Source: Rubricoccus sp963708165 (GTDB lineage Bacteria; Bacteroidota; Rhodothermia; Rhodothermales; Rubricoccaceae). From it: a DNA stretch of 64,000 nucleotides. Made by a program: the position numbers and the translations under genes. The stretch covers positions 1,922,001-1,986,000 of the forward strand of contig OY970187.1 in assembly GCA_963708165.1 (NCBI GenBank), in the 5' to 3' direction. The notes under the pieces are model-generated. The model was given only the letters and a program-made list of their open reading frames with translations, was not told the origin of the DNA and made no database searches. Shown here piece after piece: positions 20,100-28,866 of this stretch (positions are counted from its first letter, which is position 1; every line of letters begins with the position of its first letter).

Positions 20100-20479
20100 T
20101 GTACGTGCGGCGTGTGTGCCGCCGCGTACCGCCTGGGCGTGCGACGGGTTCGCCTCTGGCGCCAGAGGCTGAGTATTCGTAGGGGCGAGGCTTGCCTCGC
20201 CGCCCGGTACCGAGCGCTGTCCGAGGGCGAGCTTTGGCCTCGCAGGAGACGAGGCTTCTGGCGCGTCTCGGAGGCATCGTGAGAGGCAACCCCCTCTGCC
20301 CTGCGGGCATCTCTCCGAGGGAAGAGGTTGTTCGCGCTCGCCCTTGGCGCCAGAGGCCACCGAATGCAGACGGGCGAATGCAGAAGAAACGCTGCAGGCC
20401 TCTGGCGTCACGCGGGAACGCCAATGCAGCTTCACCCGGAACCCGGAACCCGGAACCGCGCGAAGCGCCCGCCAGAGGC
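20100..20479. repeat. 380-bp intergenic mosaic of small dispersed repeats
   Basis: No gene. In order: one full iterated palindrome near 20154-20171; a short hairpin GGGGCGAGGCTTGCCTCGCC near 20181-20200; CCCCCTCTGCCCTGCGGGCA near 20289 followed by a partial mirror CTCTCCGAGGGAAGAGG; more motif half-sites; then a tandem of the 7-mer CCCGGAA repeated three times near 20437-20457. The hairpin and the CCCTCTGCCCTGCGGGCA word resemble repeats I have met in unrelated genomes. It lies between aldo/keto reductase and acs, both on the minus strand. Confidence 0.6.
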
Positions 20480-22490
20480 TCAGCCCATGTAGTCGCCGCC
20501 GTCGGTCTCGGGGCGGTTGCGGCGGCCGGAGATGAGCTTGTCGACGACCTCGGCGTCCGCGAGTGTGGACGTGTCGCCGAGCGCGTCGTGCTCGTTGGTG
20601 GCGATTTTGCGCAGGATGCGGCGCATGATCTTGCCACTGCGCGTCTTGGGCAGGCCGCTAATCGCGAACTGCATGAACTCCGGAGTCGCGATGGGGCCGA
20701 TGATGGTGCGCACGTGCTGGCGAAGTTCGGCGCGGAGGTCTTCGTTGGGCGTGTACCCCTGTCCCAGCGAGACGTAGGCGTAGATGCTCTGCCCCTTGAT
20801 GTCGTGCGGAATGCCCGACGACCGCGGCCTCGGCGACAGCCTCGTGCAGGACCAGTGCGCTCTCGACCTCGGCGGTGCCCATGCGGTGGCCGGAGACGTT
20901 GATCACGTCGTCCACGCGGCCGGTGATCCAGTAGTAGCCGTCGGCGTCGCGCCTGCACCCGTCGCCGGTGAAGTACTTGCCCTCGTAGGCGGTGAAGTAG
21001 GTGTTGACGAACCGCTCGTGGTTGCCGTAGACCGTCCGCGCCTGGCTGGGCCAGCTGTCCGCGATGACCAGGATGCCTTCGGTCTCGCCGTCTTGGACTT
21101 CGCCAGAGGCCGCGTCCAGGACTTGCGGCTGGATGCCGAAGAAGGGAAGCGTCGCGCTGCCCGGCTTCTGCGGGACCGCGCCCGGAAGCGGGCGTGAGCA
21201 TGATGCCGCCGGTCTCGGTCTGCCACCACGTGTCCACGATGGGGCATCGCCCGTCGCCGACCGTCTCGTGGTACCAGCGCCACGCCTCGGGATTGATGGG
21301 CTCACCGACCGTTCCGAGCAGCCGCAGGCTCGCACGAGAGGCCCGCGTGACGAGCGCGTCGCCCTGCGCCATGAGCGCGCGGATGGCCGTCGGCGCGGTG
21401 TAGAAGATGGTGACGCCGTGCTTGTCGACCACGTCCCAGAAGCGCCCGGCGTCGGGGAACGTGGGGATGCCCTCGAAGAAGACCTGCGTGGTGCCGTTGA
21501 TAAGCGGGCCGAACACGATGTAGCTGTGGCCGGTGATCCAGCCCACGTCGGCGGTGCACCAGAAGACATCGTCGTCGTGCACGTCGAACACGTACTCGTG
21601 CGTCATCGACGTGTAAACGGCGTAGCCGCCCGTCGTGTGGACGACGCCCTTGGGCGTGCCGGTGCTGCCGCTCGTGTAGAGGATGAACAGCGGGTCCTCG
21701 GCGTCCATGTGCGCGCACGGGCACTCGCCAGAGGCCTCTGGCGTTTGAACTGCTTCGTGCAGCCACACGTCGCGGCCCTCGGTCCACTGGATGTTGCCGC
21801 CGGTGTTCTGGACGACGAGGACGTGGCGGACGTCGGGCCGCTGGCGTCGGTCTTCTGGAGCGCGGCGTCCACGTTGGCCTTGAGCGCGATGGTCTTGCCA
21901 CCGCGGCGCCCCTGGTCGGCGGTGATGACGAAGTCCGAGTCGGCGTCGCGGATGCGGCCCGCGATGGCCTCTGGCGAGAAGCCGCCGAAGATGACCGAGA
22001 AGATGGCCCCGATGCGCGCGCAGGCGAGCATGGCGTAGGCCGCCTCGGGGATCATGGGCATGTAGATCGTGATGCGGTCGCCCTTGGTCACGCCGTGCGC
22101 CGTGAGGACGTTCGCCATCGTCTGGGTTTCCCGCAGCGCTTCGGCGTACGAGATGTGCCGGGCCTCTTGCGTCGTCGGATCGTCGGGCTCAAAGATGAGC
22201 GCGGTCTTGTCGCCGTTGCCTGCCTGGACGTGGCGGTCCAGCGCGTTGTAGCACGCGTTCGTCTTGCCGCCGACGTACCACCGGATGTGCACGTCGCCAG
22301 AGGCGTAGCTCACGTCTTTGACGGTCGTGAACGGTTCGAACCAGTCGATGCGCGCGGCCTGCTCGCGCCAGAAGCCTTCGTTGTCGTCCACGGAGCGGCG
22401 GTACATCTCCTCGTATTCGGCCATGCTGCCGATGTGGGCGCGGGCGGCGAACTCTTGGGACGGCGGGTAAATGTCGGGGGCGTCAGACAT
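20480..22490 (-). CDS. acs: Acetyl-CoA synthetase (three frameshifts)
   Basis: AMP-forming acetate:CoA ligase, which makes acetyl-CoA through acetyl-adenylate. The three frames join into ~670 residues, close to the usual 650. MSDAPDIYPPSQEFAARAHIG starts the ACAS N-terminal domain; then GDRITIYMPMIPEAAYAML, the P-loop YTSGSTGTPKGVVHTTGGY, CTADVGWITGHSY, VDTWWQTETGG, YFTGDGCRRDADGYYWITGRVDDVINVSGHR, and the C-terminal domain with the acetylatable Lys in LPKTRSGKIMRR. Breaks: near 21840 (one base missing), 21188 and 20813 (one extra base each). All catalytic motifs are intact. The gene ends 380 bp before the aldo/keto reductase. Confidence 0.93.
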
Positions 22491-22620
22491 GGGCGATGTA
22501 GAAGGGGTGGTATTAAAATCGCACACGCAGCCTCTGGCGCCAGAGGCTGCGTCGCGGGGCGTCGGATCGGTCTTCTCGCGCCACGGCTTCTGTCACACGT
22601 GCGCTTTCCAGCCTCCGCTC

Positions 22621-22941
22621 GTGCCCGATTACGTCACCGAGTACCCGTCGCCAAGCGGGCGCTATGTCGTGCGGACCGTCGCGCATGAGATGAAAATGTC
22701 TCATTGGGTGCATACTCCGGCGGTGTTCGAGAGCGACGCGGAGGAGCCGTTTGTGCAACTCGGAAGCCTCTGGAGTGCCGACCGCGTCGAGTGGCCGCGT
22801 GACGACACTGTGGTGATGAAGGTGCGAGAGTATCCGGGCGGCAGTGGGTTTCGTACGCTCGGCATCGACTGCGCGACGCGTACGTTTGTGGTTGATGGCA
22901 GCGCACCGCAATCACTCTCCGCGCTCGGCGACGCGCTGTAG
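22621..22941 (+). CDS. Hypothetical protein
   Basis: A 106-residue protein from GTG 22621 (VPDYVTEYPSPSGRYVVRTVAHEMKMSHWVHTP). It is strand-rich with no signal peptide or membrane helix. The pattern PSGRYVVRTVAHEMKMSHW...PAVFE...SLWSADRVEW...VVMKVREYPG resembles small stand-alone immunity-like or beta-sandwich proteins that describe a value on a structure, but I do not recognise a family. It is divergent from acs and converges on the DUF779 gene. An upstream extension is possible but would be encoded by iterated-motif DNA (PLAPEAA), so the GTG start is preferred. Confidence 0.5.
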   Translation: MPDYVTEYPSPSGRYVVRTVAHEMKMSHWVHTPAVFESDAEEPFVQLGSLWSADRVEWPRDDTVVMKVREYPGGSGFRTLGIDCATRTFVVDGSAPQSLSALGDAL

Positions 22942-22971
22942 CGCTAAGCCTCTGGCGCCAGAGGCCCACCT

Positions 22972-23349
22972 TTACGCGTCGACCGCCTCGACGGGCGCCA
23001 GCGCCTCGGCCTCCTCCTCGGAGTAGAGCCGCGAGTCGATCAGAAAGCGGAGCCCGAGCGGGATCTCGATGGAAAAGCTGGAGCCGCGGCCCGGCTTCAC
23101 GCCCACCGTGAGCTGCGTGTGCTTCCAGTATTCGAACTGGGAGCGCTCCATGTAGAACGGCACGCCGTGGATCTCGCCCAGCTTGACGTCCGAGCGGCCC
23201 AGGCGGAAGTCACCCTCGGCGTAGCACATCGGCGAGGAGCCGTCGCAGCAGCCGCCGGACTGGTGGAACATGAGCGGACCGTGGCTCTCGCGGAGCTGGT
23301 CGATGACGGCGGCGGCCTCTGGCGTGACGAGGACTCGGGGGGTAGGCAT
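22972..23349 (-). CDS. DUF779 domain-containing protein
   Basis: A 125-residue protein from MPTPRVLVTPEAAAVIDQL. The whole length matches DUF779: LMFHQSGGCCDGSSPMCY (paired cysteines that may bind metal), FRLGRSDVKLGEIHGVPFYMERSQFEYWKHTQLTVGVKPGRGSSFSIEIPLGLRFLIDSRLY. These small proteins are encoded next to NAD-dependent aldehyde dehydrogenases of the ExaC/AldB type; the role is unproven. Here it is 99 bp downstream of such a dehydrogenase, with a hairpin repeat in the gap, and is probably co-transcribed. Confidence 0.9.
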   Translation of the reverse strand: MPTPRVLVTPEAAAVIDQLRESHGPLMFHQSGGCCDGSSPMCYAEGDFRLGRSDVKLGEIHGVPFYMERSQFEYWKHTQLTVGVKPGRGSSFSIEIPLGLRFLIDSRLYSEEEAEALAPVEAVDA

Positions 23350-23358
23350 GGGAGTGCA

Positions 23359-23436
23359 GGTACGGGGTACGGGGTACACGCAGGAACGGGGCACGGAGTA
23401 CGGTAGGCCGCACCTCGTACCCCGTACCCGGTACCC
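23359..23436. repeat. GTACGGGGTAC-type hairpin between aldehyde dehydrogenase and DUF779 genes
   Basis: Left arm 23359-23377 is built from a repeated GGTACGGG unit. Right arm 23417-23436 is the inverse (GTACCCCGTACCCGGTACCC), with about 39 bases between. A second, diverged element of the same design lies between etfB and etfA. It contains no gene. Confidence 0.75.
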
Positions 23437-23448
23437 GCCAGAGGCGGC

Positions 23449-25127
23449 CTAGAAGAAGCCGAGCGCGTCCTTGGAGTACGACACCAGCATGTTCTTGGTC
23501 TGCTGGTAGTGCGCGAGCATCATCTTGTGGTTCTCGCGCCCGATGCCGGACTTCTTGTAGCCACCGAACGCGGCGTGCGCCGGGTAGAGGTGGTAGCAGT
23601 TGACCCACACGCGGCCGCTCTCGATCGCGCGCGGCACCTGGAAGAGCTGATGTGCGTCGCGCGTCCAGACGCCCGCGCCCAGACCGTAGAGCGTCTCGTT
23701 GGCGATCTGGATCGCCTCGGCCTCGTCCTTGAACGTGGTCACGCTCACGACCGGCCCGAAGATCTCCTCCTGGAAGACGCGCATCGAGTTGTCGCCCTTG
23801 AAGATGGTCGGCTGGATGTAGAAGCCGCCGTCCGGGACCGACCCGGCCTGGCCGTCGCCGCTAGAGGCGCCGCTGGCGCCAGAGGCTCCGTCGCCGGACG
23901 CGCCTCCGCCAGAGGCACCTGCGCTGGCATTGTCGGGTGTGGCAGGCGTTGGCGTGGCGGCGCTGTTGGGCGCGTTGGTCGAGTCGTTGCCCGCGACCGC
24001 CATCTGGGGCTCTTCGACGCCTTTGAAGACGGCACCGCCGGCGAGGACCTCGGCGCCTTCCTCCTTGCCGATGCGGAAGTAGCTCTGGATCTTCTCGTAC
24101 TGGTCGTTGGACGCCTGCGCGCCGACCATCGTCGTGGAGTCCAGCGGGTGCCCCACCTTGATCGCGTTGACGCGCTCGACGAGCCGCTCGATAAACTTGT
24201 CGGCGATGGACTCTTGCACCAGAATGCGCGACGGGCAGGTGCAGACCTCGCCCTGGTTGAGCGCGAACATCGCCGCGCCCTCCAGGCACTTGTCGAAGAA
24301 CGCGTCGTCCTCGTCCATGCACGGACTCGAAGAACACGTTGGGGCTCTTGCCGCCCAGCTCCAGCGTCATCGGAATGATGTTCTCCGACGCGTACTGCAT
24401 GATGAGGCGGCCGGTCGTCGTCTCGCCCGTAAAGGCGATTTTCTTGATGCCGGGGTGCTGCGCCAGAGGCTTGCCCGCCTCGGGGCCGAAGCCGTGCACG
24501 ACGTTGAGCACGCCGGGCGGGAGCACGTCCTTGATGAGCTCGATCCACTCCATGATGGACACGGGCGTCTGCTCGGCAGGTTTGATGACCACGCAGTTGC
24601 CGGCCGCGAGGGCGGGCGCCAGCTTCCACGCCGCCATGAGCAGCGGGAAGTTCCACGGGATGATCTGCCCGACGACGCCCAGCGGCTCGTGCAATTGGAT
24701 GCTGACCGTCGTCTCGTCGAGCTCCGAGATGCCGCCTTCCTGGGCGCGGATGACCGACGCGAAGTAGCGGTAGTGATCGACGACGAGCGGCATGTCGGCC
24801 GCGAGCGTCTCGCGGATCGGCTTGCCGTTGTCCACGGTATCCACGAGGGCGAGGTGCTCCAGATTGTCCTCGGTGATCTGCGCGATCTTGAGGAGCATGT
24901 TGGCGCGCTCGGTCACGGACGTGTGCTTCCACGTCTCGTCGAACGCCTTCTGCGCCGCCTCTACGGCGTTGTCGATGTCCTTCTCGCCCGACCGTCGCGA
25001 CCTGGCAGAACGTCTTGCCGTCAATCGGCGAGGGGTTGTCGAAGTACTTCCCGTCTACCGGCTCGGCGTATTCGCCGCCGATGAAGTTGGGGTAGCGGTC
25101 TTTAAACGTGGGGCGCTCGTACAGCAT
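23449..25127 (-). CDS. NAD-dependent aldehyde dehydrogenase (two frameshifts, low-complexity insert)
   Basis: Oxidises an aldehyde, probably acetaldehyde or a related short aldehyde, to the acid. MLYERPTFKDRYPNFIGGEY begins the protein. IIPWNFPLLMAAWKLAPALAAGNCVVIKPAEQTP is the cofactor site, TLELGGKSPNVFFE carries the general base Glu, and FALNQGEVCTCPSRILVQ has the catalytic Cys. The end NCYHLYPAHAAFGGYKKSGIGRENHKMMLAHYQQTKN is typical of the ExaC/AldB type. Breaks: near 24990 and near 24317 (an extra base before MDEDD). The protein is ~559 residues, about 50 more than usual; the excess is a Gly/Ala/Ser/Asp-rich block (ASGGGASGDGASGASG) between EPQMAVAGND and GGFYIQPT at about 23850-24000. 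Divergent AraC gene upstream. Confidence 0.9.
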
Positions 25128-25162
25128 GGGGAGGGGGAGAGAGAAGAACAGGGAGCCTTTGC

Positions 25163-25176
25163 GCTCGCGCGAGCGT
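25163..25176. promoter_or_regulatory. Perfect palindrome CGCTCGCGCGAGCG in a divergent promoter gap
   Basis: A 14-bp perfect inverted repeat in the 144-bp gap between the divergently transcribed aldehyde dehydrogenase and AraC-type regulator genes. Its position fits an operator or promoter element serving both, but high-GC sequence makes such palindromes fairly likely by chance. Confidence 0.3.
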
Positions 25177-25271
25177 TTGGCCTTTACTTGTCCTTCTAAT
25201 TTCGGGAGCGCTTCCAGGGACTTCTATCTGGCGCCTCTCGATAAATCGCGGGATCCTATCACCTCCCTGTC

Positions 25272-26204
25272 ATGGAGCTTCAGTCGTTCAGCCAGCGCCT
25301 CGCGCACATCGCGCACGTGTCCCCTGCGCAGGACTTGGTCGAGAACAAGGTGACGTTCGGCGCCGAGGGCGCCGCGTTCTCGGTCTACGACACGTTCCGC
25401 CCGGCCGAGCGGGTGCTTCTGGCGGCGGAGAACCCGCTCTACTGCGGCATGGTGACGGGCAAGAAGGTGGTCCACACCGAGCGCGGCATGGCGATTCCGT
25501 TTCTGCCGCTCGAATCGCTCGTCGTCCCCAGTGGCCACACGATCGAGATCGACTTTCCGGGCGCGAGCGAGGCGGCGCCGACCAAGTGCCTCACCATCGA
25601 GATCGACCGGGCGCGCGTGCGGCGCATGGCCTCCCGGCTGAACGAAACAGCGCCGCGCGCCGAGGCCTCTGGCGACTGGACCTACGCCGACGATGCGGTC
25701 TGTCACTTTGTGAACACGCCCGGCATTGAGCACACGGTGCGGCAGTTGGTGGGTCTGTTCCTGGAGGACGGCGCGGACAAGGACGTGCTGATCGACCTGG
25801 GTGTGCAGGAGCTGGTGGTGCGGATGCTTCGCGTGGAAGCGCGCAAATTGCTGCTGGACGAGAGCGCGCAGCGCGCCACGCGCCACGGGCTGGCCGCGGC
25901 GGCCGAGATGGCAAAGCGCCGTCTGCACGAGTCATTACGGGTCTCGGACCTCGCCCAAGCGGCGTGCATGAGCGAGCCGTCGTTCTATCGCGCCTTCCGC
26001 AACGAGTTCGGGATTACGCCTCTGGCGTACCTGACGCGCCTGCGCGTGGACCGGGCGCGGCGGCTTCTGGCGAACCCGGCGCGGAGCGTGACCGACGTGG
26101 CCGCGGCGGTGGGGTTTGGCTCGGTCAGCCACTTCATCCGCGTCTACCGCGAGCACGTGGGGCAGACACCGAAGCAGCACCAACTGGCGCGGGCGGTAGC
26201 GTAG
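25272..26204 (+). CDS. AraC-family transcriptional regulator
   Basis: A 310-residue regulator. The N-terminal ~200 residues are an AraC_N/cupin-like effector domain (LVENKVTFGAEGAAFSVYDTF; GMAIPFLPLESLVVPSGHTIEI). The C-terminal ~100 residues have two helix-turn-helices: MAKRRLHESLRVSDLAQAACMSEPSFYRAFRNEFGITPLAYLTRLRVDRARRLLA and SVTDVAAAVGFGSVSHFIRVYREHVGQTPKQH. It is divergent from the aldehyde dehydrogenase/DUF779 pair, the arrangement often seen when an AraC protein activates that operon, so it probably senses an aldehyde or alcohol-derived signal. Start ATG 25272. Confidence 0.9.
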   Translation: MELQSFSQRLAHIAHVSPAQDLVENKVTFGAEGAAFSVYDTFRPAERVLLAAENPLYCGMVTGKKVVHTERGMAIPFLPLESLVVPSGHTIEIDFPGASEAAPTKCLTIEIDRARVRRMASRLNETAPRAEASGDWTYADDAVCHFVNTPGIEHTVRQLVGLFLEDGADKDVLIDLGVQELVVRMLRVEARKLLLDESAQRATRHGLAAAAEMAKRRLHESLRVSDLAQAACMSEPSFYRAFRNEFGITPLAYLTRLRVDRARRLLANPARSVTDVAAAVGFGSVSHFIRVYREHVGQTPKQHQLARAVA

Positions 26205-26244
26205 CGCCAGAAGCCTCTGGCGCCAGAGGCCAGAGCCGATTCTC

Positions 26245-26745
26245 ATGCCGACGATCACGACCGCCCACATCCTCGGCCGAAGGGCTCTCCAGAAAGCCTG
26301 TGGACAGGAGTGCGTGGACTGGGCGACGGCGATGCTCGTCGACGGGCACGACGGCGAGACGCTCGTGGAATTGGCGGGAATGAGCCCGCCGTACAGTCAC
26401 TTCGAACTGGCGCCGCTGCGGGATCGCGCGCTGTGTGAGATTGGGGCGCCGGACCTCGGTCCGGACCGCGCTATCGAGGCCTACGTCGCGGAGGTTTTGC
26501 AGTTAATGCTCGCGGGCGAGGCAGACATCGGTGACACGCTGCGCGATCTGAAGGATCTCTCCGTTATGCACGACCATGCGCATGGCCTGTCGGACTTCTA
26601 TGTTCTCTACCACGCCCGCGACACGCTCCAGGACTACACGGTTCAGCACTACTGGGACGGCGCGACGCGTGAGAACATCGACGACATCGTCTGGCGGGAA
26701 GCGGAGGCCTTCGTCCGCAACGCCGACGCCGCGCGCGAGCGCTGA
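26245..26745 (+). CDS. Hypothetical protein
   Basis: A 166-residue acidic, helical protein from MPTITTAHILGRRALQKACGQECVDWATAMLVDGHDG. No signal peptide or membrane segment. EDIGDTLRDLKDLSVMHDHAHGLSDFYVLYHARDTLQ-like helices and the DEAFVRNADAARER end are the only recognisable shape; the N-terminal part could be a DUF2247-type fold, but this is a guess. It follows the AraC gene by 40 bp on the same strand, and the gap contains a full iterated palindrome. Family not recognised. Confidence 0.5.
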   Translation: MPTITTAHILGRRALQKACGQECVDWATAMLVDGHDGETLVELAGMSPPYSHFELAPLRDRALCEIGAPDLGPDRAIEAYVAEVLQLMLAGEADIGDTLRDLKDLSVMHDHAHGLSDFYVLYHARDTLQDYTVQHYWDGATRENIDDIVWREAEAFVRNADAARER

Positions 26746-26764
26746 GGCCTCTGGCGCCAGAGGC

Positions 26765-27673
26765 TCAGGTGCGCGCGAGATAGCTCAGGTTCTCCGCATC
26801 GAACGGCGGCGTGGTCACGCCGAAGTCCTCGAAAAAGGCCGTCGGGTCGCCAACGTTGCCCTCGACGAGCATCTCGAACTGCGCGGGCGAGATGGGCAGC
26901 AGGCCCGCCTTGCCCAGTGTGTTGACGCCGATCCGCGCTGCAAAAATCGGCACCGGCGCCGTGGGCTTGGGCTCGATGCCGCCGCCTCTGGCGATGCGCC
27001 GCAGCACCTCTTTGTACGCGATCCGCTCGTGCCCCGCGACGGTGTAGCTCTCGCCGGCCGCTTCGTCGCGCGTGAGTGCGGCGGCCATCGCGTCGGCGCA
27101 GGCCTGGACGTGGATGGGCTGGAGCTCGTACTTGCCGTTGCCGAAGACGGGCAGGACGGGGAATGGCTTGACGAGGGTCTCCCAGAGCCGCTTGGCGAAC
27201 TCTGGGTTGGTCGGGCCAGGGTCTCCGAAAAGGGTGGACGGCCGAAAGACGACGAGGTGCTCGAAGCCGACGCCTCTGGCGATCTCCTCCGCGCGCCACT
27301 TCGTGGTCTGGTACTCGCTGCGGCCGTCCGCCCGCGCGCCGTTGGCGCTCATGTGGACAAACCGCTCGACGCCCGCCTCCTTCGCGCTGTGCGCCACGTT
27401 GCGCGTGCCATCGACGTGGATGCGCTCGAACGTGACGCCCTTGCTCGGCGTCTCGTCGATGATGCCGACGAGATGCACGACGGCGTCGATGCCCTCGAAG
27501 GCGCCCGCGAGCGAGCCCAGGTCCGTTACGTCGCCGTGCACGGCCGTGACGCCCTCGCGCGGGTCTGCCTGGGGTGAGCGCGAGAGCGCGCGGACGGTGT
27601 GGCCCTCGGCGAGCAGCGCCGGGACGAGGTGGGAGCCGACAAAGCCGCTGGCGCCGGTGACGAGGACGTGCAT
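26765..27673 (-). CDS. NAD(P)-binding epimerase-like protein (complex I NDUFA9/NmrA type)
   Basis: A 302-residue atypical SDR. MHVLVTGASGFVGSHLVPALLAEGHTVRALSR gives the Rossmann GxxGxxG motif; VHGDVTDLGSLAGAFEGIDAVVHLVGI and FVHMSANGARADGRSEYQTTKWRAEE supply the usual S-Y-K-like positions. FRPSTLFGDPGPTNPEFAKRL, the PIHVQACADAMAAAL loop and GNGKYELQPIHV match the NDUFA9/NmrA-like subfamily, which handles nucleotide-sugar- or quinone-related NAD(P) chemistry. No substrate can be named. It ends 19 bp from the hypothetical gene it converges with. Confidence 0.85.
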   Translation of the reverse strand: MHVLVTGASGFVGSHLVPALLAEGHTVRALSRSPQADPREGVTAVHGDVTDLGSLAGAFEGIDAVVHLVGIIDETPSKGVTFERIHVDGTRNVAHSAKEAGVERFVHMSANGARADGRSEYQTTKWRAEEIARGVGFEHLVVFRPSTLFGDPGPTNPEFAKRLWETLVKPFPVLPVFGNGKYELQPIHVQACADAMAAALTRDEAAGESYTVAGHERIAYKEVLRRIARGGGIEPKPTAPVPIFAARIGVNTLGKAGLLPISPAQFEMLVEGNVGDPTAFFEDFGVTTPPFDAENLSYLART

Positions 27674-27834
27674 AGATCCGGGAAAGGTGTGCGCCATGGA
27701 CGCTGCCGCCCCGCCAGAGGCTCCCGCCCCCGCCCTCCCGAGAGGCACGGCCTCTGGCGTGGAGCGCGCGCGGAATCGGTCACCGTCTCGAACCGTGCCA
27801 GAGGCCGCGGCGTGGGGCCAGAAAATCCTGATCC

Positions 27835-28854
27835 ATGTCTGACTTCCAGATTCTGAGCGCCCGCGCCGTGCGCGCGGGCGGCCTTCCCGCCACGCGCTAC
27901 CGCCTGCGCCGCGACCACGCGTACACGGGCCTCGCTGACCTCGACGCTGCGTTGTCTACGTTCGACGCGCTCATCGTCCCGCCAGAGGCCCCGCGCTCTC
28001 GCGCCGCGGCGGTGACGCTGCTGGGCGGCATCACAAAGCCTCTGGCGGCGAGCGTTCCGGCGGCGCTCGCGCTCGCCAGAGGCGGGATCGGGGCCATCTT
28101 GCTGGACACGCCGCTGGGCGGCACGCGGCGGCCGGGCGGCGGTGGCTCGCCCGCTTCGGCGCTGCACGAGTTGGTGCAGCGCGAGGTGGCGCTCGACGTG
28201 CCGCTCGTGGCGCGCATGTTCGACGGCGTGGCGCACGACCTCGCGGCGGCATTCGCATTGGGCGAGGCGGAGCACGATTTGGGCGGCCCGCGCGCGCTCT
28301 TCGGCGTCAGCTTTGGGTGCCTGCTCTCCAGCTTCGCCTTTGGGCGCGACGGTCTGGGCGACAGGCTCATCGGCGCCATCGGGCACCCGGACCTGCCCGC
28401 GATGGCGCGCGGCATGGTGGAGACGTTTACGCGCTTCTCGGGCGTGCCCGCAGCGGTGATCTCGGGTGGCCTGCGCATGGGGCCTCTGGCGGAGGCCGCG
28501 GCGCGGCGCCTGGGCGGTGAGCAGGCGGTCGGCGCGCTCCGCTTCGCGAGGCTGCTGAACCAGATGGGCCGCGGAGGCCGCGCGATGGCAGACCTCGACC
28601 CGCTCGTCTTTGCCTCTGGCGGGACCCATGCCTCTGGCGAGACGCGGCCCGTCGCGTTTCTCGCGGGCGCGCTCGATCCTGTCGCGCCGCCAGAGGCTAT
28701 CCGCGCCTCGGCGCGGGCCTACGCGAACAGCGCTGTGGAGGTGATGCCCGCGCTGGGGCACGGCTGGTATCCCGGCGCGATGCCGCCGGGCGCGCAGCCC
28801 TTTGGCGAGGCGTGCGGCGCGTTCGCGCTACGGCAGGTGCAGGACTGGGCGTGA
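27835..28854 (+). CDS. Alpha/beta hydrolase-fold protein
   Basis: A 339-residue protein. The nucleophile elbow is GVSFGCLLSSFAFG (G-x-S-x-G, Ser near residue 162), the acid could be the Asp in AFLAGALDPVAPPEAI, and the His lies in ALGHGWYPG near the end, which is the order of an alpha/beta-hydrolase triad. The N-terminal part (SARAVRAGGLPATRYRLRR; GGIGAILLDTPLGGTRRPGG) fits the oxyanion-hole strand. Possible esterase or acyltransferase; the substrate is unknown. Convergent with ispG, 12 bp between the stops. Confidence 0.65.
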   Translation: MSDFQILSARAVRAGGLPATRYRLRRDHAYTGLADLDAALSTFDALIVPPEAPRSRAAAVTLLGGITKPLAASVPAALALARGGIGAILLDTPLGGTRRPGGGGSPASALHELVQREVALDVPLVARMFDGVAHDLAAAFALGEAEHDLGGPRALFGVSFGCLLSSFAFGRDGLGDRLIGAIGHPDLPAMARGMVETFTRFSGVPAAVISGGLRMGPLAEAAARRLGGEQAVGALRFARLLNQMGRGGRAMADLDPLVFASGGTHASGETRPVAFLAGALDPVAPPEAIRASARAYANSAVEVMPALGHGWYPGAMPPGAQPFGEACGAFALRQVQDWA

Positions 28855-28866
28855 TACCGCCAGAGG

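Noticed and set aside
22471..22620. N-terminal extension of the small hypothetical gene up to 22471
   Set aside because: The extra part is translated motif DNA (PLAPEAASRG) and overlaps the acs start, so GTG 22621 is more reasonable.
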